NCBI RefSeq assembly: GCF_011386835.1 | Contig: NC_088799.1 | Span: forward strand, 72,187,302 to 72,251,301 | Origin: Chrysemys picta bellii | Lineage: Eukaryota; Chordata; Testudines; Emydidae | DNA length: 64,000 nt | Direction: 5' to 3' | Part shown: positions 25,694 to 35,838 of the stretch, in pieces | Numbering within the stretch: position 1 is the stretch's first letter | Layout of the letters: the number at the start of each line of letters is the position of its first letter | Notes under the pieces: generated by a model | The model's database searches: none | Told to the model about the DNA's origin: nothing | What the model saw: the letters and a program-made list of their open reading frames with translations, nothing else | Translations under genes and position numbers: made by a program

Positions 25694-26905
25694 TGACACT
25701 TTTGTAAGGGGACTGTTGCCCCCTTACTAACACTTAGTGGGGGTGTTTTGGTTGCTAGCTCCCAGCACTAAAAGGGGAAGGGTCGATGGCAAATCAGGAG
25801 CCTGAGACTGACAGTCCCCAGGAACAATGGCGAGAGGCCAATGCTCCAGGTAAGCCTGATTGACAGGGCGGGCAGGCTAATCAGCATGACAGGAGGCCAG
25901 GATGGGTCCCGTCCTCCGTGTGAGTTGGAATTACCTGGGTCAGACTGAGTGGGGCCGAGCTAAGGAGAGAGCAGGGGCCCAAGCTGAGCTGGAGAGCAGA
26001 ACCGTGCCAGATCCAGAGGGGCCAGAGGCGCAGCCACAGAGCCAGAGACGCAGCCGAGGGAGAGCAGATCCTGTGCTGGGAGCAGAGCTGCAGCCACAGA
26101 GCCAGAGACGCAGCCCAGGGAGAGCAGATCCTGTGCTGGGAGCAGAGCTGCAGCCACAGAGCCAGGTGTGGTGAGCAAGTGGGGCCAGCCAAGGGGGGAC
26201 CGTGGGCAAAGGGCCCAGCACAGAAAGACACCCCCAGACAAGGGCCCTTGCAGGCCAGACCGGGAGGGGGACCTTAACCCTACGGGGGGCTGACGCTGGG
26301 AAGAAGGGTCCCACCACTCAAAGCCCGGAGGTGTGTGGCCACCACCATTGCAAGTGTCCAACCCGCAGCGTCTCTGCAGCACGGCCAGGGCCTGAGAAGG
26401 AGGCCTGGGACCTACAAGGAGCAGACTGTGACCTGCCCTGATGTTCCAGAGACACTGTTTGTGATGTTCCCTGCCACAGAGCGGGATGATGTGTTTTCCT
26501 TTAACCTTTCCCATTTTTCCTTGTTCTTTTCTTTAGATTGTTAATTAAACAACTTGTATTTGCTTTAAATTGTATGGAATAATCAGTGGGTCAGGGAAGT
26601 GCCCAGTGCAGAGAGAGTACCCCGGAGTGGGGACACCCTAGCCCCTGTCCTAGGTGACCACAGCAGAGTTGGGGGTCGAGCCCCCCAGGAATTCTGGGCC
26701 CAGCCTTGTTGGGGTTACGAGGACTCAGCCAGACAGGAGAGTGGAAGGGGAGCCCTCAAGGGCAGGGAGGCCTCTGGGTAAAGGAAGTGGGAGCGGGGAC
26801 TCAGATCCTTTCGCTAGCCCACCTCACCGGGGTAGTGCAGAAGCCAGGAAAGCTCCCCACAATAGCGGGACCATTCCCCCGCTTATACTTTGGTGGCTTG
26901 GTACA
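25694..26905 (+). mobile_element. 1.2 kb solo LTR with internal tandem repeat
   Basis: The element begins TGACACTTTTGT and ends TTGGTACA (TG...CA), with a perfect 5-bp duplication TGATG at 25689-25693 and 26906-26910. It is 1212 bp and GC-rich. It contains a 60-bp tandem repeat at 26041-26160 (separate entry). The overlapping open frames at 25881-26514 are readings of this GC-rich DNA and its tandem repeat. The family is known to me only as a recurrent turtle repeat; LTR status is inferred from the termini and duplication. Confidence 0.75.
26041..26160 (+). repeat. 60-bp tandem repeat, two full copies
   Basis: Copy 1 (26041-26100) and copy 2 (26101-26160) differ at a single base (G at 26056 versus C at 26116). 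A partial unit precedes them from about 26028. The near-identity indicates a recent expansion or conversion inside the LTR. Confidence 0.95.
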
Positions 26906-26989
26906 TGATGGAAGCTTTCATTTTTCTCTCTTCCTTTCTGCTACTGAATGAAATAAGTGATACTCTTTCTTCCCTAAAGTTCTATTTCA

Positions 26990-27209
26990 GGTATGTCTAC
27001 ACACAGAGACTATACAAGCTTAGCTATGCCAGCATAACTTCCTAGCCTACATGGAAGGAGGGGTTTTTTTTGTTGGTGTAGGAACACCATCTCCCCAAAT
27101 ATAAATTCTTATGTCAACATAGTTGCATCTACACTGAGGGTAACTACGTTGGTCAGGGATATGGCATCAAGTGTCTATGTTGATCTAATTTTTAAGTGTA
27201 GACCAAGTC
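26990..27209. mobile_element. 220-bp Harbinger-like MITE
   Basis: Termini ggtatgtctacac and gtgtagaccaagtc form inverted ends of the same type as at 3161 and 51592. A 3-bp duplication TCA (26987-26989, 27210-27212) fits a Harbinger/PIF-like 3-bp target site. Non-coding. Confidence 0.7.
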
Positions 27210-27423
27210 TCAGCTCATCATTTAAGGTACTTCCAAATTTTTGTGTGTAATTCAAAGATTGCTTTAGCCCAGAAATGTGATTAGGTAAAATCAAATCTTG
27301 CACATTATAAAATTAGTCTCTCTTCCTCTTGGTTCAGCACATGTATGAATTATTTTTGTAATATACTTTTATACAATAGTTACTCTTTGTACAAATTTTG
27401 GATATTACCCAAGCCCAGTGCAA

Positions 27424-27698
27424 CATAACATAAGAATGGCCATACTGGGTCAGACCAAAGGTCCATCCAGCCCAGTCTCCTGTCTGCCAACAGTGGCCAA
27501 TTCCAGGTGCCCCAGAGGGAGTGAACCTAACAGGTAATGATCAAGTGATCTCTCTTCTGCCATCCATCTCCACCCTCTGACAAACAGAGGCTAGGGACAC
27601 CATTCCTTACCCATCCTGGCTAGTAGCCATTAATGGACTTAACCTCCATGAATTTATCTAATTCTCTTTTAAACCCTGTTATAGTCCTAGCCTGCAAG
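27424..27698 (-). mobile_element. CR1 LINE 3'-end fragment
   Basis: The plus strand shows 'acataagaatggccatact', 'gggtcagaccaaaggtcc' and 'ccatgaatttatctaattc', the reverse complement of a turtle CR1 3' end. The 3' terminus (ATTCTTATG repeat) is at 27424. It is truncated at the 5' side near 'ctagcct'. Confidence 0.92.
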
Positions 27699-30294
27699 GT
27701 TTACAAAAAATGAGCTATAAATATTCAGTACCTCTTTGTTTTGGGCTTTCTGATTAAAGTATAGGAATAGAAACACCTGTGTCAGGTATGTTTTATTTTT
27801 TGTGATGCTGCAAATTTTTCAGGACACTGGCTAATCTTTTAGTGATCTATTGTACAAATGGTGCAGGGTCTGTAGTAAGGGGCAGTGAGGCGCTACAACA
27901 TCACATAGGGAAGGACTGGAATTCTGGCTGGCTATCATGTACATATAAGAGGATGGGGTGGAGTCATTGTCCTGTTTCCTCCTACTGGCATGAGACCCCA
28001 GTTGTCTTATCTTTTTCCATGCTTCTGTGAGTAGTGGGATATTTACCTTAATGGGGCTCTCCTGGAAGGTGAGAGACTCAGTTCTGTGGTGGCATATCCA
28101 TACCTGCGATGCCATGGAAGCTCGCTGGATGGATCTCAAAGGTTTTTCACAGTTTTGAGGGAAGAGACGGAGATAGGTGAGGTTGGAATGAGGAACAGCT
28201 AATGTTCATGGCAGTATCTTCTGTTGAGTTTGTCGACCTAAAATTGCAGTAGCACTAATTCCCAAAGGGTCAATGCTGATAATATTTTGAACTATGATGA
28301 AGGATGTTAATGGCTAGACCATTTTCTCCTTACTTGGGAAAAACTCTTCTTGATTTCAGTGTTGAGTCCTTAGAGCAAGATTGGGCTCTAAAGCATCAAA
28401 CTGTAAAAATATCCAATATTTTATTTAGAAGATTTCTTACATGGAAGGAAACCAGCCCCAGTGCTGTATAACAAGAAGGCAACCTAAAGGACTGAATTTA
28501 CTGCATTTGAGTACAGACAACATCCAGTTACTATTAAATAGATTGTCTTGTAGGTGGATAAATGAGATACCATCAGTGTACCAACTCTTTTCCCTCTAGA
28601 AATGGCAGCTCAAACAGGCAGATTGGTGCTCAGAAGACTGATAATCCATTACTGGCCTTGAAATGGGTAATATTTCCCAAAGATTAACTGTTCTTGGACA
28701 ATGTTTCCAATGTATTAAGGACAAAAAGCTTCTCTCTCTTATCAGATGTGTATGTCTTCCTGTTGTACCTGTTTTATTCTTGAATACACTTCTTTTGTGG
28801 CCATTGCAACACAAATCACTCCTTCTGTTTAAGTCTTTATTGCATGTGTCTCTCTCTTATAATATTCATGACTGTGCCTGGGAGTTGTTCCATACTCAAA
28901 GGGTTTCCCATTTGGCCTGTGTTGCCGTTCTGCAAGAAGAGGACAAACACCTCCTTTATCTGGAAGGTAAACCCTGTTATGGCGATAAGGCTAATAAGAA
29001 CCAAATAACAGGATTTTTTCATTCCTGTATTAAGTCCTTTGCTATTGTTACCGTAGTTCTCCATGGAGTCTGTTTTACCGCACAGATATTTTATCTGACA
29101 GCTGGTTGTTGGCACCGTACATTGTGTATTAGATTCAGTCACAAGTAAAGACATATTAACAGTGGAAGTTTATATATGTAGAGCAGAGCAAATAATTCTT
29201 AAATACAGCAAAACATTAATCTAATATTGATTCTTTTTCTGTTGGCAAAATGTTTGCTAGTAGACCACAAAAATTTCAAAAACATTCAATTTCTTGGTGA
29301 AATCTTTCCCCTCTAGGTGGCAGGGACTGGACCAGAATATATATAATTCTTGCAATTAAGTCTAAATTGTGCTTTGAACAAACATTGTGCTAGTGTAGCC
29401 CAGGTGGTCCAATTGTTATTGAATATATAGATGACATGGTTGAATTGAAATTTGCTTTCCAATTTAAATGAAAATTCACACAAAAGGGCTTTTCCACCAC
29501 TGTTTTTTGGCTCTAGATGCTTGTTTAATAAGCAGCATTACAGGAAAGGAAAGAGAAGAATAACTTTATCCCTCAAGTCCTTGTAATTCAAATATTTTGC
29601 TTTCTCCTAGTTTTATTCTTCATGTAGCACTACTGAGAACCTACTACTGTTGAATGACTTCCAGCACCAATAGTTCCAGCTTTGCAGATTGAAATTATTT
29701 CCTTCATTTTAGCATGAAAATATGTATAGCTTGCATGTTGTCCCTTTACCTAAGAATGTTCAGTGGCACCAAGGAAGCAGATGAGGCAGAGGCAGCGGAA
29801 GAGATTGCCCTGTGAGCATCAGAATGAGCAGACTCTAAAGCAGAGCTGCCTTGTTGACCTATGATATGAAACTGACCTGTTCTTTCCCTACTGTATACAC
29901 AGAGATACTTCCCATGTTGATGGATATATTTCAAAGTTTGTTTCTGTAGATATTTGTGTGGCTGCTTGACCCTGTCAAACAGCAATGTTTTCCTATGGTC
30001 ATTCTTGATATGCATGAAGAAATTAAGAATTAGCTAAAACAAGTTCAGGTTCTAGTATGGCCATTTCCAGTGAATTTGATGAAAACCACATAGGTGCCTA
30101 TACATTTCCCCCCCCCCCCCATCTACAGAGTATTTGTATGCAAAAGAGTGATGAATATAGATTAAAGAATGTTCACAACAATGTGAAACCCTTTCAGTAA
30201 TATGCTAAAGATAATGTTTTTAAATATATATATATATATATAAAAAAATCCTATTTGACATTATTACCTTTATCGACCAATGTATCATTCTTAG
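27699..30294. other. Non-coding unique sequence
   Basis: No supported gene. Overlapping frames on both strands at 28663-29154 have no recognisable domain. A poly(C) run lies at about 30107-30120 and a TA microsatellite at about 30224-30242. Confidence 0.4.
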
Positions 30295-30768
30295 ACTCAT
30301 GGAAGGTATTTGACTTGATACTACATGACATAGTTTCTTAATCAAACTCAACATGGCACCTAGCCTGTTTTTAATCCATTTAATATCAGGTCTTAAAATG
30401 TAACTGTAAATGGGGAATGACCTGGAAGAACATAAAATAATTACTGATAAAATTTGCAGATGACAAACAAACTGAAGGAGTGGTAAATAATGAAGAAGAC
30501 AGAACACCCATTCAGAGCAATCTGCATTGCTTGGTAAGCTTGGCACAAGTAAATAATATGTAAAGTCATCCATCTACAACAAAGAAGGCAGGCCCTACTT
30601 ACGGGAGCGGTCTTGGTAAAGGTAATTCTGTCTTGGTAAAGGTAATTCTGAAAAGGACTTGAGAGTCATGGTGGTTACTGAGAGGACCACAAGCACCCAT
30701 TGTGACGTGGTGGAGTCAATGCGATTCTTGGGTGTATAAAACAGGAATATCAGGTAGGTGTAGGGCAG
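30295..30768 (+). mobile_element. CR1 LINE fragment, 5' part of a split copy
   Basis: Plus-strand CR1 ORF2 remnant. 'aaatttgcagatgacaaac' corresponds to the reverse-transcriptase F-A-D-D catalytic motif region, and the segment from 'aaaggacttgagagtcatgg' to 'gtataaaacaggaatatc' matches the downstream connection region. It stops at about 30768 in a sequence whose continuation resumes at about 33497, so the two pieces look like one copy. It contains a 20-bp exact tandem duplication at 30611-30650. Confidence 0.75.
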
Positions 30769-31912
30769 TTGTATTTAAAGGTGGCCAAAACTTTTTGGGC
30801 AAATAGTTTTGGTCAACCCAAAACTGTTTTCTAATTTTGCATTGAGTTTGCTGAATAGTTTTGACCAAACTAAAAAAAAAAAAAAAAAACCATTTCAGTA
30901 CAGTTGTAACAATTTTTCATTTAGAATCAAAATATTTCAATTGGGGCATATTGACAAAAGCATAGGAAGACAAGATTCATAAAACCCTTGGTGGCAGGGG
31001 AAGGAGGGGAAACTCTTGTGACAAGCAGGAGCAAAGTCTGTATTATTTCTTAGGAATGTAATGAAATACTTTGTTTCCCTGTTCAATTTTATACGGCTGC
31101 CTAACTTAAAGCATATAGTCAAATCAAAGGAGGCTGTAAAGAGAAGCTGTTAAGGTACCCAAGAAGGCTAAAACAAAGAGACAGGTAAGACAGCCTCTCT
31201 ATTACTCTTTTCATAGGAATTAAGACAACAATGGCTGGACCATCAGTTGGGGAAAGAACCTACCTGTCTGGCACCATCTATGTTAGGATATTTTTCTTTT
31301 CCCAAGGCTAGGGCTGAGATCAAAAGATGCCGAGGAGTTAAAAAGGTGCCTCTAGCAGAAAGGGAGGGAGAAAGGGTCAAGTTAGCTAGAAGCTGACAGG
31401 GACCACAGAGAATTTGCAGCATGGCTCACTCACAGACTCACTGCTGTAAGAGTAAGGGTCTGCAGCACACAAGCTGGTGCCCAGAAAGAACAGAGCACAT
31501 AAAAGCTAAGGTATGTCTATCTGGGGCTTGAAGGGAATGCTAAGCATAGATAAAACAATATGCATATAGACCTCTCTGTTATTTTTAAATTGACTTCTCT
31601 CAGCTCAGTGTAACATTTGGTAAAATACATCATACTTCATTACAGAGAAACTGCTTCTGTATCACTGCAGACTATTACTGACCACAGGCTTCCAAAAGAT
31701 AACTTCCCCAGTGTCCAAGCCCACTTAGACCTGCTAGGTAACGGTTCACACTGAGGAAGGTTTAACCTGGAGACTCAGCCAGGGAGAGGTTGGAGTGCAC
31801 GATCCTGTCACAAAAAGAAGCGGTGGCATGGGCCTGCCTCTTGAAAGGGGGACTGGAAAAGGATCTCAGAAGTGGTAGACGTCCCAGGGACCAGGCTACC
31901 TCCTTTATAAAC

Positions 31913-32865
31913 ATTAGCCCAGTGGTAAGGGTGCTCTGCTCTGCTGTGATATGGGATACTCAGGTTTGATTTCCCCACTCTGGCTGTTGTGGAAAGGGTC
32001 TTGGTCCTTCATAGTACAGGACAGTACCCCAGCTACTGAGCTTTCTAAACCTCTCCTGTCAAAACTCTTCCACTTTGTATAAATAATGAAATAGTAATTG
32101 GAGCAGCATCAAGACCTTGAAGCTCCTACAGCAGGGGTGGGCAAACTTTTTGGCCTGAGGGCCACATCGGGGTGCCGAAACTGTATGGAGGGCTGGGTAG
32201 GGAAGGCTGTGCCTCCCCAAACAGCCTGGCCCCTCCCACATCCCACCCCCTGATTGTCCCCCTCAGAACTCCTAACCCATCCAACCCCCCCTGCTCCTTG
32301 TCCCCTGACTGCCCCCTCCCACGATCCCCCGCCCCAACCACCCTCCTGAAACCCCACTCCCTATCTAACCCCCCCTTCTCCCTGTCCCCTGACTGCCCTG
32401 ACCCCTATCCACACCCCCGCCCCGTGACAGCCCCCTGGGACTCTCATGCCCCCCCCCCCACAGAACCTCCGCCCCATCCAACTGCCCCCTGCTCCCTGTC
32501 TCCTGACTGCCCCCTGGGATCTCCTGCCCCTTGTCCAATCTCCCCACTCCCTGCCCCCTTACCATGCTACTCATAGCACCAGGACTGGTAGCCATAAGTA
32601 GTACACCGTAAGTATCACATTCCTATGGGGAGCAATTTAATACACTACACCTGTGGTTCTTGCAGCCGCGCTACCCATCAGGAGCTTGCAGCCCTTCCAC
32701 CCAGAGTGCAGGTGGCATGGTGAATTGAGGCTGTGGGGGAGGGGCCAGGGGCTAGCCTCCCCAGCTGGGAGCTCAAGGGCCAGGCATGATGGTCCCGCAG
32801 GCTGTAGTTTGCCCACCTCTGTCCTACAACCTGGGTGAGTACCCTAACCAGCAGCCTACAGAGTC
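31913..32865 (+). repeat. tRNA-headed palindromic unit A (split by hAT)
   Basis: It starts with a tRNA-like head: A-box-like tagcccagtggt, then B-box-like 'ggtttgatttc'. It ends with an inverted tRNA-like head (reverse complement of 'gtgagtaccctaaccagcag'). The body contains 'cttccactttgtataaata'. A hAT element at 32132-32821 interrupts it; without that it is about 255 bp. It aligns colinearly with the reverse complement of unit B at 32983-33243. Confidence 0.65.
32132..32821. mobile_element. Non-autonomous hAT transposon, 690 bp
   Basis: TIRs CAGGGGTGGGCAAACT and AGTTTGCCCACCTCTG are inverted copies with one mismatch. The 8-bp target duplication is TCCTACAG (32124-32131) versus TCCTACAA (32822-32829), diagnostic of hAT. 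The interior is C-rich with repeated 'cccctgactgcccc' units. The open frames inside are low-complexity readings, with no transposase. Confidence 0.92.
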
Positions 32866-32982
32866 ATTCCCAGTCTCTCTCATTGGCCCAATGGCTATAT
32901 ATTGTCATTATAAATGACTATGAATTGCCACTGTGAATGACAGTGAATAGTCTTTGGGCAGAGAAAGTGAATGTGAATGGCT

Positions 32983-33243
32983 TTATAGTCTGCTGGTTAG
33001 GGTACTTGCTGCCAATGGGGGAGACTCAAAATAAAAACCATTCTCCCATGAGTATTTAATTATTTACACAAAGTGGAAGAACTTCAAAGGGGAGGTTGAG
33101 AAAACACTGCAGCAGAGCATTGCATAGCCCAGGGGCAAAGCTACTTTCCTATAATATGGAAAACCAAGTTCAAGTACTTTCAGAATTGGGAATTGTACAT
33201 GGGCCTCCCACATCCCAGGGAAGTACACTAACCACTAGACTAA
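32983..33243 (-). repeat. tRNA-headed palindromic unit B
   Basis: On the minus strand it opens with 'tagtctagtggttagtg' (A-box-like) and 'gtacaattccc' (B-box-like). It has the body motif 'cttccactttgtgtaaata' and closes with an inverted head ('agtaccctaaccagcagac'). It is the same unit as A in opposite orientation, separated by about 117 bp. Confidence 0.65.
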
Positions 33244-33496
33244 AGCTAATAAAGGTGGGCTGATGCCACCTACCACTTTGTGGTACTCCTTTGTTTTTGT
33301 CAAAATGTCTGAAATTTAAAAAAAATATATTTTTAACAAACAATACCTTTTTGTTTTAACCTGACTCAAAAAAATTCAAGTTTTTGATTCACTGAATATT
33401 TTGAAAAAGTGTCATCTTTGGTTTGACCTGAAACAAAACTGCTTAGATTTTTCAGAATTGTTAGTGAACCCAAAAATCCATTATTTGCCCAGATCC

Positions 33497-34023
33497 AGTT
33501 ATGTTGCCTATATTTGGAACTGTGCATCTACTATTGGAATACTAGGTCCAGCTCTGGTGTCCACAATTCAAGAAGGGCATTGATGAATTGGAGAGAATTT
33601 AGAGAAAAGCCACAAGAAAGATTAAAAGATTGGAAAACATGCCTTAGAGAAAGAGACACAAGGAGCTCAAGCTGTTTAATTTAACAAAGGGACAGTTCAG
33701 GGGTGACTTGAACACTGTCTAAATACCTATATGGAGAACAGAAATTTGATAATAGAGGACTCTTCAACCTATCAGACAATGGTATTAACAAGCTCCAATG
33801 GTTGGAAGGTAAAGCTAGACAAACTCAGACTAGAAATAAGCCACACATTTTTAACAGTGAGGGTAATTAAACATTGGAACAACTTACCAAGTGTGATGGA
33901 TTCTCCATAAATAGAAATTTTAAAATCATGATTGTATGTTTTCCTAAAAGATCTGCTCTTGTTCAAAGAGGAAGCTATGCAGGGAAGTTATATGGTTTGT
34001 GTTATATAGGAGGTCAGACTATC
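33497..34023 (+). mobile_element. CR1 LINE fragment, 3' part of a split copy
   Basis: It continues the CR1 piece that ends at 30768, from the 'tggaatactaggtccagc' and 'gtccacaattcaagaaggg' region through 'gagctcaagctgtttaat' to 'aggaggtcagacta'. This is the C-terminal coding region and proximal 3' UTR. Multiple frameshifts and substitutions indicate an old copy. Confidence 0.85.
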
Positions 34024-34048
34024 AGGGATAGTCAACTAGCAGACAATG

Positions 34049-34250
34049 GGGGGAGGGATAGCTTGGTGGTTTAAGCACTGGCCTCCTAAACCCAGCATTG
34101 TGAGTTCAATCCTTGAGGGGGCCACTAAGGGATCTAGGGCAAAAATCAGTACTTGGTCCTACTAGTGAAGGCAGGGGGCTGGACTTAATGACCTTTCAAG
34201 CTCCCTTCCAGTTCTTTGAGATAGGTATATCTCTCTCTATATATAAAATC
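34049..34250 (+). mobile_element. tRNA-derived SINE of turtle type
   Basis: The tRNA-like head has an A box at about 34058-34070 (tagcttggtggtt) and a B box (gagttcaatcc). It is followed by the characteristic body 'gggggccactaagggatct', 'cagtacttggtcctacta' and 'ggggctggacttaatgacc', and a TA/CT-rich tail. This matches the classical turtle polymerase III SINE family (tRNA-Lys related in the literature). It may depend on CR1 machinery for retrotransposition, and lies directly beside a CR1 copy. Confidence 0.9.
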
Positions 34251-35834
34251 TGGATAACCAGATGCTTTTTGAATGGACCACAAAATGTTTTTATTTACCT
34301 GTTATTATTACCATGTGAAAAATGTTTCTCTGGACTATAGACTATACTTTATCAAGAAATGTGGACCTTGACAAAAAATAATTGACTAGCCCCAGACTAT
34401 ATGATCACAATGATTCCTTCTGTTTTTATAACTTATTTTGGACTTAAACTAGTACAATTCTACTCTTCAAAATGACATTATTATTAATAAAAATAAATGT
34501 TAAGCAGAAGAATGGAAAAGGCTGCAAGACAATGGACTCTATTCTTTTGAACACTGTTGGCAAAGTTCCTAGTTCTACCATTTCCAGTTAATTAGGAGCA
34601 GACACGGCAGTACTAGTAAACCCCACCTCACTGTGAGCTTTAGTTGCTGGTTTGACACGCTACAGCTCATCACTGCAACAATTACTTTTCCATCTGACTA
34701 ATAGTTTTAATTTAGATTTGCTTCATTTTGTACATCATTACCCTGGACATGTCATTACCCTGGACAAATGGTGTCTCCTCCACTTGTCTAAGAGAGTTTA
34801 ATATTCAGCCTGACAGATATCCAGCCAACAATGGCAGGGGGGAATCATTGCCTTGTAAGGAAAGAACAGTCAGAGACTTTCTCACTACACCGGACCGAAT
34901 AACAAGTTAGCCCTCCTTAGAGTCAGCCAGTTTAGCATGGCAAAGTTATACCAAATTAATTTATTTTGAACAGAAACCTGAATTGTTTTAAAATGAAAAT
35001 TCCACATAGAAGAGCTCCAGATGTCAAATATTCCATTGATGTTGCCTCATGTTAAGGTATTGCAGTGGGTGTCAGTCTTTTATTCTAGTCCAGTTTAATC
35101 TACTTAGATTTCTGCACACCAGATACTGTAATTTTACATTTGATTTCAACAGGGTAGAACTAGATACTCCCTTGGGTAGTATCTTGGAGAAACTGCCAAG
35201 GTTGTCATTGTGGAGGCAATAAACCTTCTCTCATGTGCAATTAGGGAATGACCTGGCTGCTGACTGACTAACCCTGTGAGTTATGCTTCACTGAGAAGTA
35301 ACTTATCAAATGTCATTTTGGAGTCGGAGAACCAGAATTCCTTAATTCTTTTTAGGCTGAGTAGCTGCTTCAAGGAAATTTGTTCCCCTCAGTAAGAAGT
35401 CTGCTGGCAATCACAGGCAAGAAACGTAATTGGGTTGCATGAGGATCCTAATGTTACGTTCAGTTTTTGAGTAGGGATACACTTGCCCATTAGCCAAGCT
35501 GATGGTGTAGGATGGTTGCAGCATGAATGAGAAACCAGTGACAGAGAATGAGCACACTCTTAGTCTTTCATAACAATATATCTACAAAGACACACAAACT
35601 CACAGCAAAATACAGGATCTGGGCAAGTGCAGTCTCTTCTGCTGCATCCCACACAAGAGTTTTATCCCAGCTCTCTGTATTTGAAATATAGGAAACTCTG
35701 TTAAGCTCCATACTCCTCTCTGAGGTGCATAGTCTTACCAGGTAGATTCAGGCATCAGGCTCCTCCTTTTTAAGTAGCTGTTTTTACTATTCAAAGGAGT
35801 GCCATTTGAGTGCCTAGCACTCATTTATTTTAAT
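34251..35834. other. Non-coding unique sequence
   Basis: No gene found. A 15-bp direct repeat 'tcattaccctggaca' occurs at about 34735 and 34752. The remainder is featureless. Confidence 0.45.
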
Positions 35835-35838
35835 AAGG

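Larger units (their letters stand above)
30769..33496. mobile_element. 2.7 kb foldback-type insertion splitting CR1
   Basis: This segment lies between two CR1 pieces that are consecutive in a normal CR1. Near-identical 'cagttgt'/'cagttat' strings occur at the two junctions. The flanks are loosely inverted: 'gggcaaatagttttggtc' on the left, and 'gtttgacctgaaacaaaac' and 'atttgccc' on the right. Inside are a poly(A) run near 30871, tRNA-headed repeat units at 31913-33243 and a nested hAT. No open frame has transposase features. I infer a non-autonomous foldback or MITE-like element or composite. Confidence 0.5.

Noticed and set aside
25881..26514. Overlapping frames of 90-184 codons on both strands
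   Set aside because: They read through the 60-bp tandem repeat and GC-rich LTR sequence; the amino-acid repeats simply mirror the DNA repeat.
28663..29154. 161-codon plus frame and overlapping 105-codon minus frame
   Set aside because: No recognisable motif on either strand, and no splice or repeat context. The length is possible by chance in 64 kb.
31913..31977. Standalone tRNA gene
   Set aside because: Only A/B-box-like similarity, repeated in inverted copies; part of a dispersed repeat.
34058..34130. tRNA gene
   Set aside because: The A and B boxes belong to a SINE head followed by a SINE body and tail; the cloverleaf is degenerate.
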